Source: Polaribacter sp. IC073
GTDB lineage: Bacteria; Bacteroidota; Bacteroidia; Flavobacteriales; Flavobacteriaceae
NCBI RefSeq assembly: GCF_007997075.1
Contig: NZ_VORS01000014.1
Span: forward strand, 1-32,780
Direction of reading: 5' to 3'
Length of the DNA: 32,780 nucleotides
The notes below the pieces were generated by a model. That model was not told where the DNA came from. It was given only the letters and a program-made list of their open reading frames with translations, and made no database searches. Below, in pieces: positions 32,602 through 32,780 of the stretch; the stretch's first letter is position 1; each line of letters begins with the position of its first letter. The position numbers were made by a program, and so were the translations under genes.

Positions 32602-32780
32602 ATGTTTATAGAATTTTTTAATTTCTTCTATACGGCTTAACTTAGCATTATACTAAATATGTTAACTTAAACAATATAAATTAGAAAGCACAAAAGAGGG
32701 GATTAAGGTTATTTTATACGCAGAGACTATAGATCTCGTCAACATTGAAAATCACCTCTCTTTTCTACACAGATTTCGTA
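32602..32780. other. Right-edge non-coding sequence
   Basis: Apart from the lost N-terminal part of the 2TM gene (32602-32652), I see no gene here. An imperfect inverted match (AAAAGAGGGGATT at 32692 and AATCACCTCTCTTTT near 32750) is noted but too weak to call. Confidence 0.4.

Noticed and set aside
32692..32765. Terminal inverted repeat of a mobile element at the right edge
   Set aside because: The arms match only with bulges, there is no transposase, and the other side is outside the window.

Overview
The window is a chromosomal stretch of a member of the Bacteroidota, most likely a marine flavobacterium (Flavobacteriaceae; Polaribacter or Tenacibaculum would fit, but the genus is a guess). 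The reasons are the very AT-rich DNA, several promoters carrying the Bacteroidota -7 box TAnnTTTG, a subtilase with a type IX secretion C-terminal sorting domain, a SusC-like TonB-dependent receptor with an N-terminal carboxypeptidase-regulatory domain, a 2TM-domain/LytTR signalling pair and an outer-membrane beta-barrel protein of the PorT-like group. No rRNA, tRNA, CRISPR array, intact insertion sequence or prophage was found.

Layout. 1-5215 (minus strand): cold-shock protein with its own promoter and terminator; mnmA followed by a secreted subtilase and a nitronate monooxygenase/FabK-like flavoprotein; a MORN-repeat (YwqK-type) exported protein. 5216-6202: about 1 kb of decayed genes. 6203-7269: divergent pair of a truncated haemoglobin and a Crp/Fnr regulator, with a CRP-like dyad touching the regulator's start codon. 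7300-12676 (plus): purB, a lipoprotein, a TerC-family protein, a small His/Cys-rich exported protein without an AUG start, and a TonB-dependent receptor with a His/Asp/Glu loop. The first four lie nearly end to end, and the last three look like a metal-handling set. 12677-15786: CDP-alcohol phosphatidyltransferase, an MFS (UMF1-type) transporter and an M48 lipoprotein protease. 15992-22455 (plus): msrB, a YfcC-type carrier, a DinB-like protein, a small membrane protein, ffh, folD and a YitT-family protein. 22452-27675 (minus): AI-2E-family permease, cupin, a remnant gene, a lipoprotein, a HerA-like ATPase and a DHH phosphoesterase.

27700-30494 is the accessory-looking part. It holds a lone 501-residue protein joining TPR-like repeats, a complete GIY-YIG nuclease core and an unrecognised C-terminal half. 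Next to it is 1 kb of non-coding DNA with REP-like repeats and a frameshifted small membrane gene. 30495-32780 (minus): outer-membrane beta-barrel protein, LytTR response regulator and a 2TM-domain protein whose start codon appears lost.

Most of the window is ordinary core genome. The best candidates for something new are the TPR/GIY-YIG protein, the regulator/globin locus with its dyad and adjoining gene decay, the non-AUG His-rich protein beside the metal-type receptor, and several inverted repeats that touch start codons (crp-like gene, CDP-alcohol transferase, YfcC, ffh).
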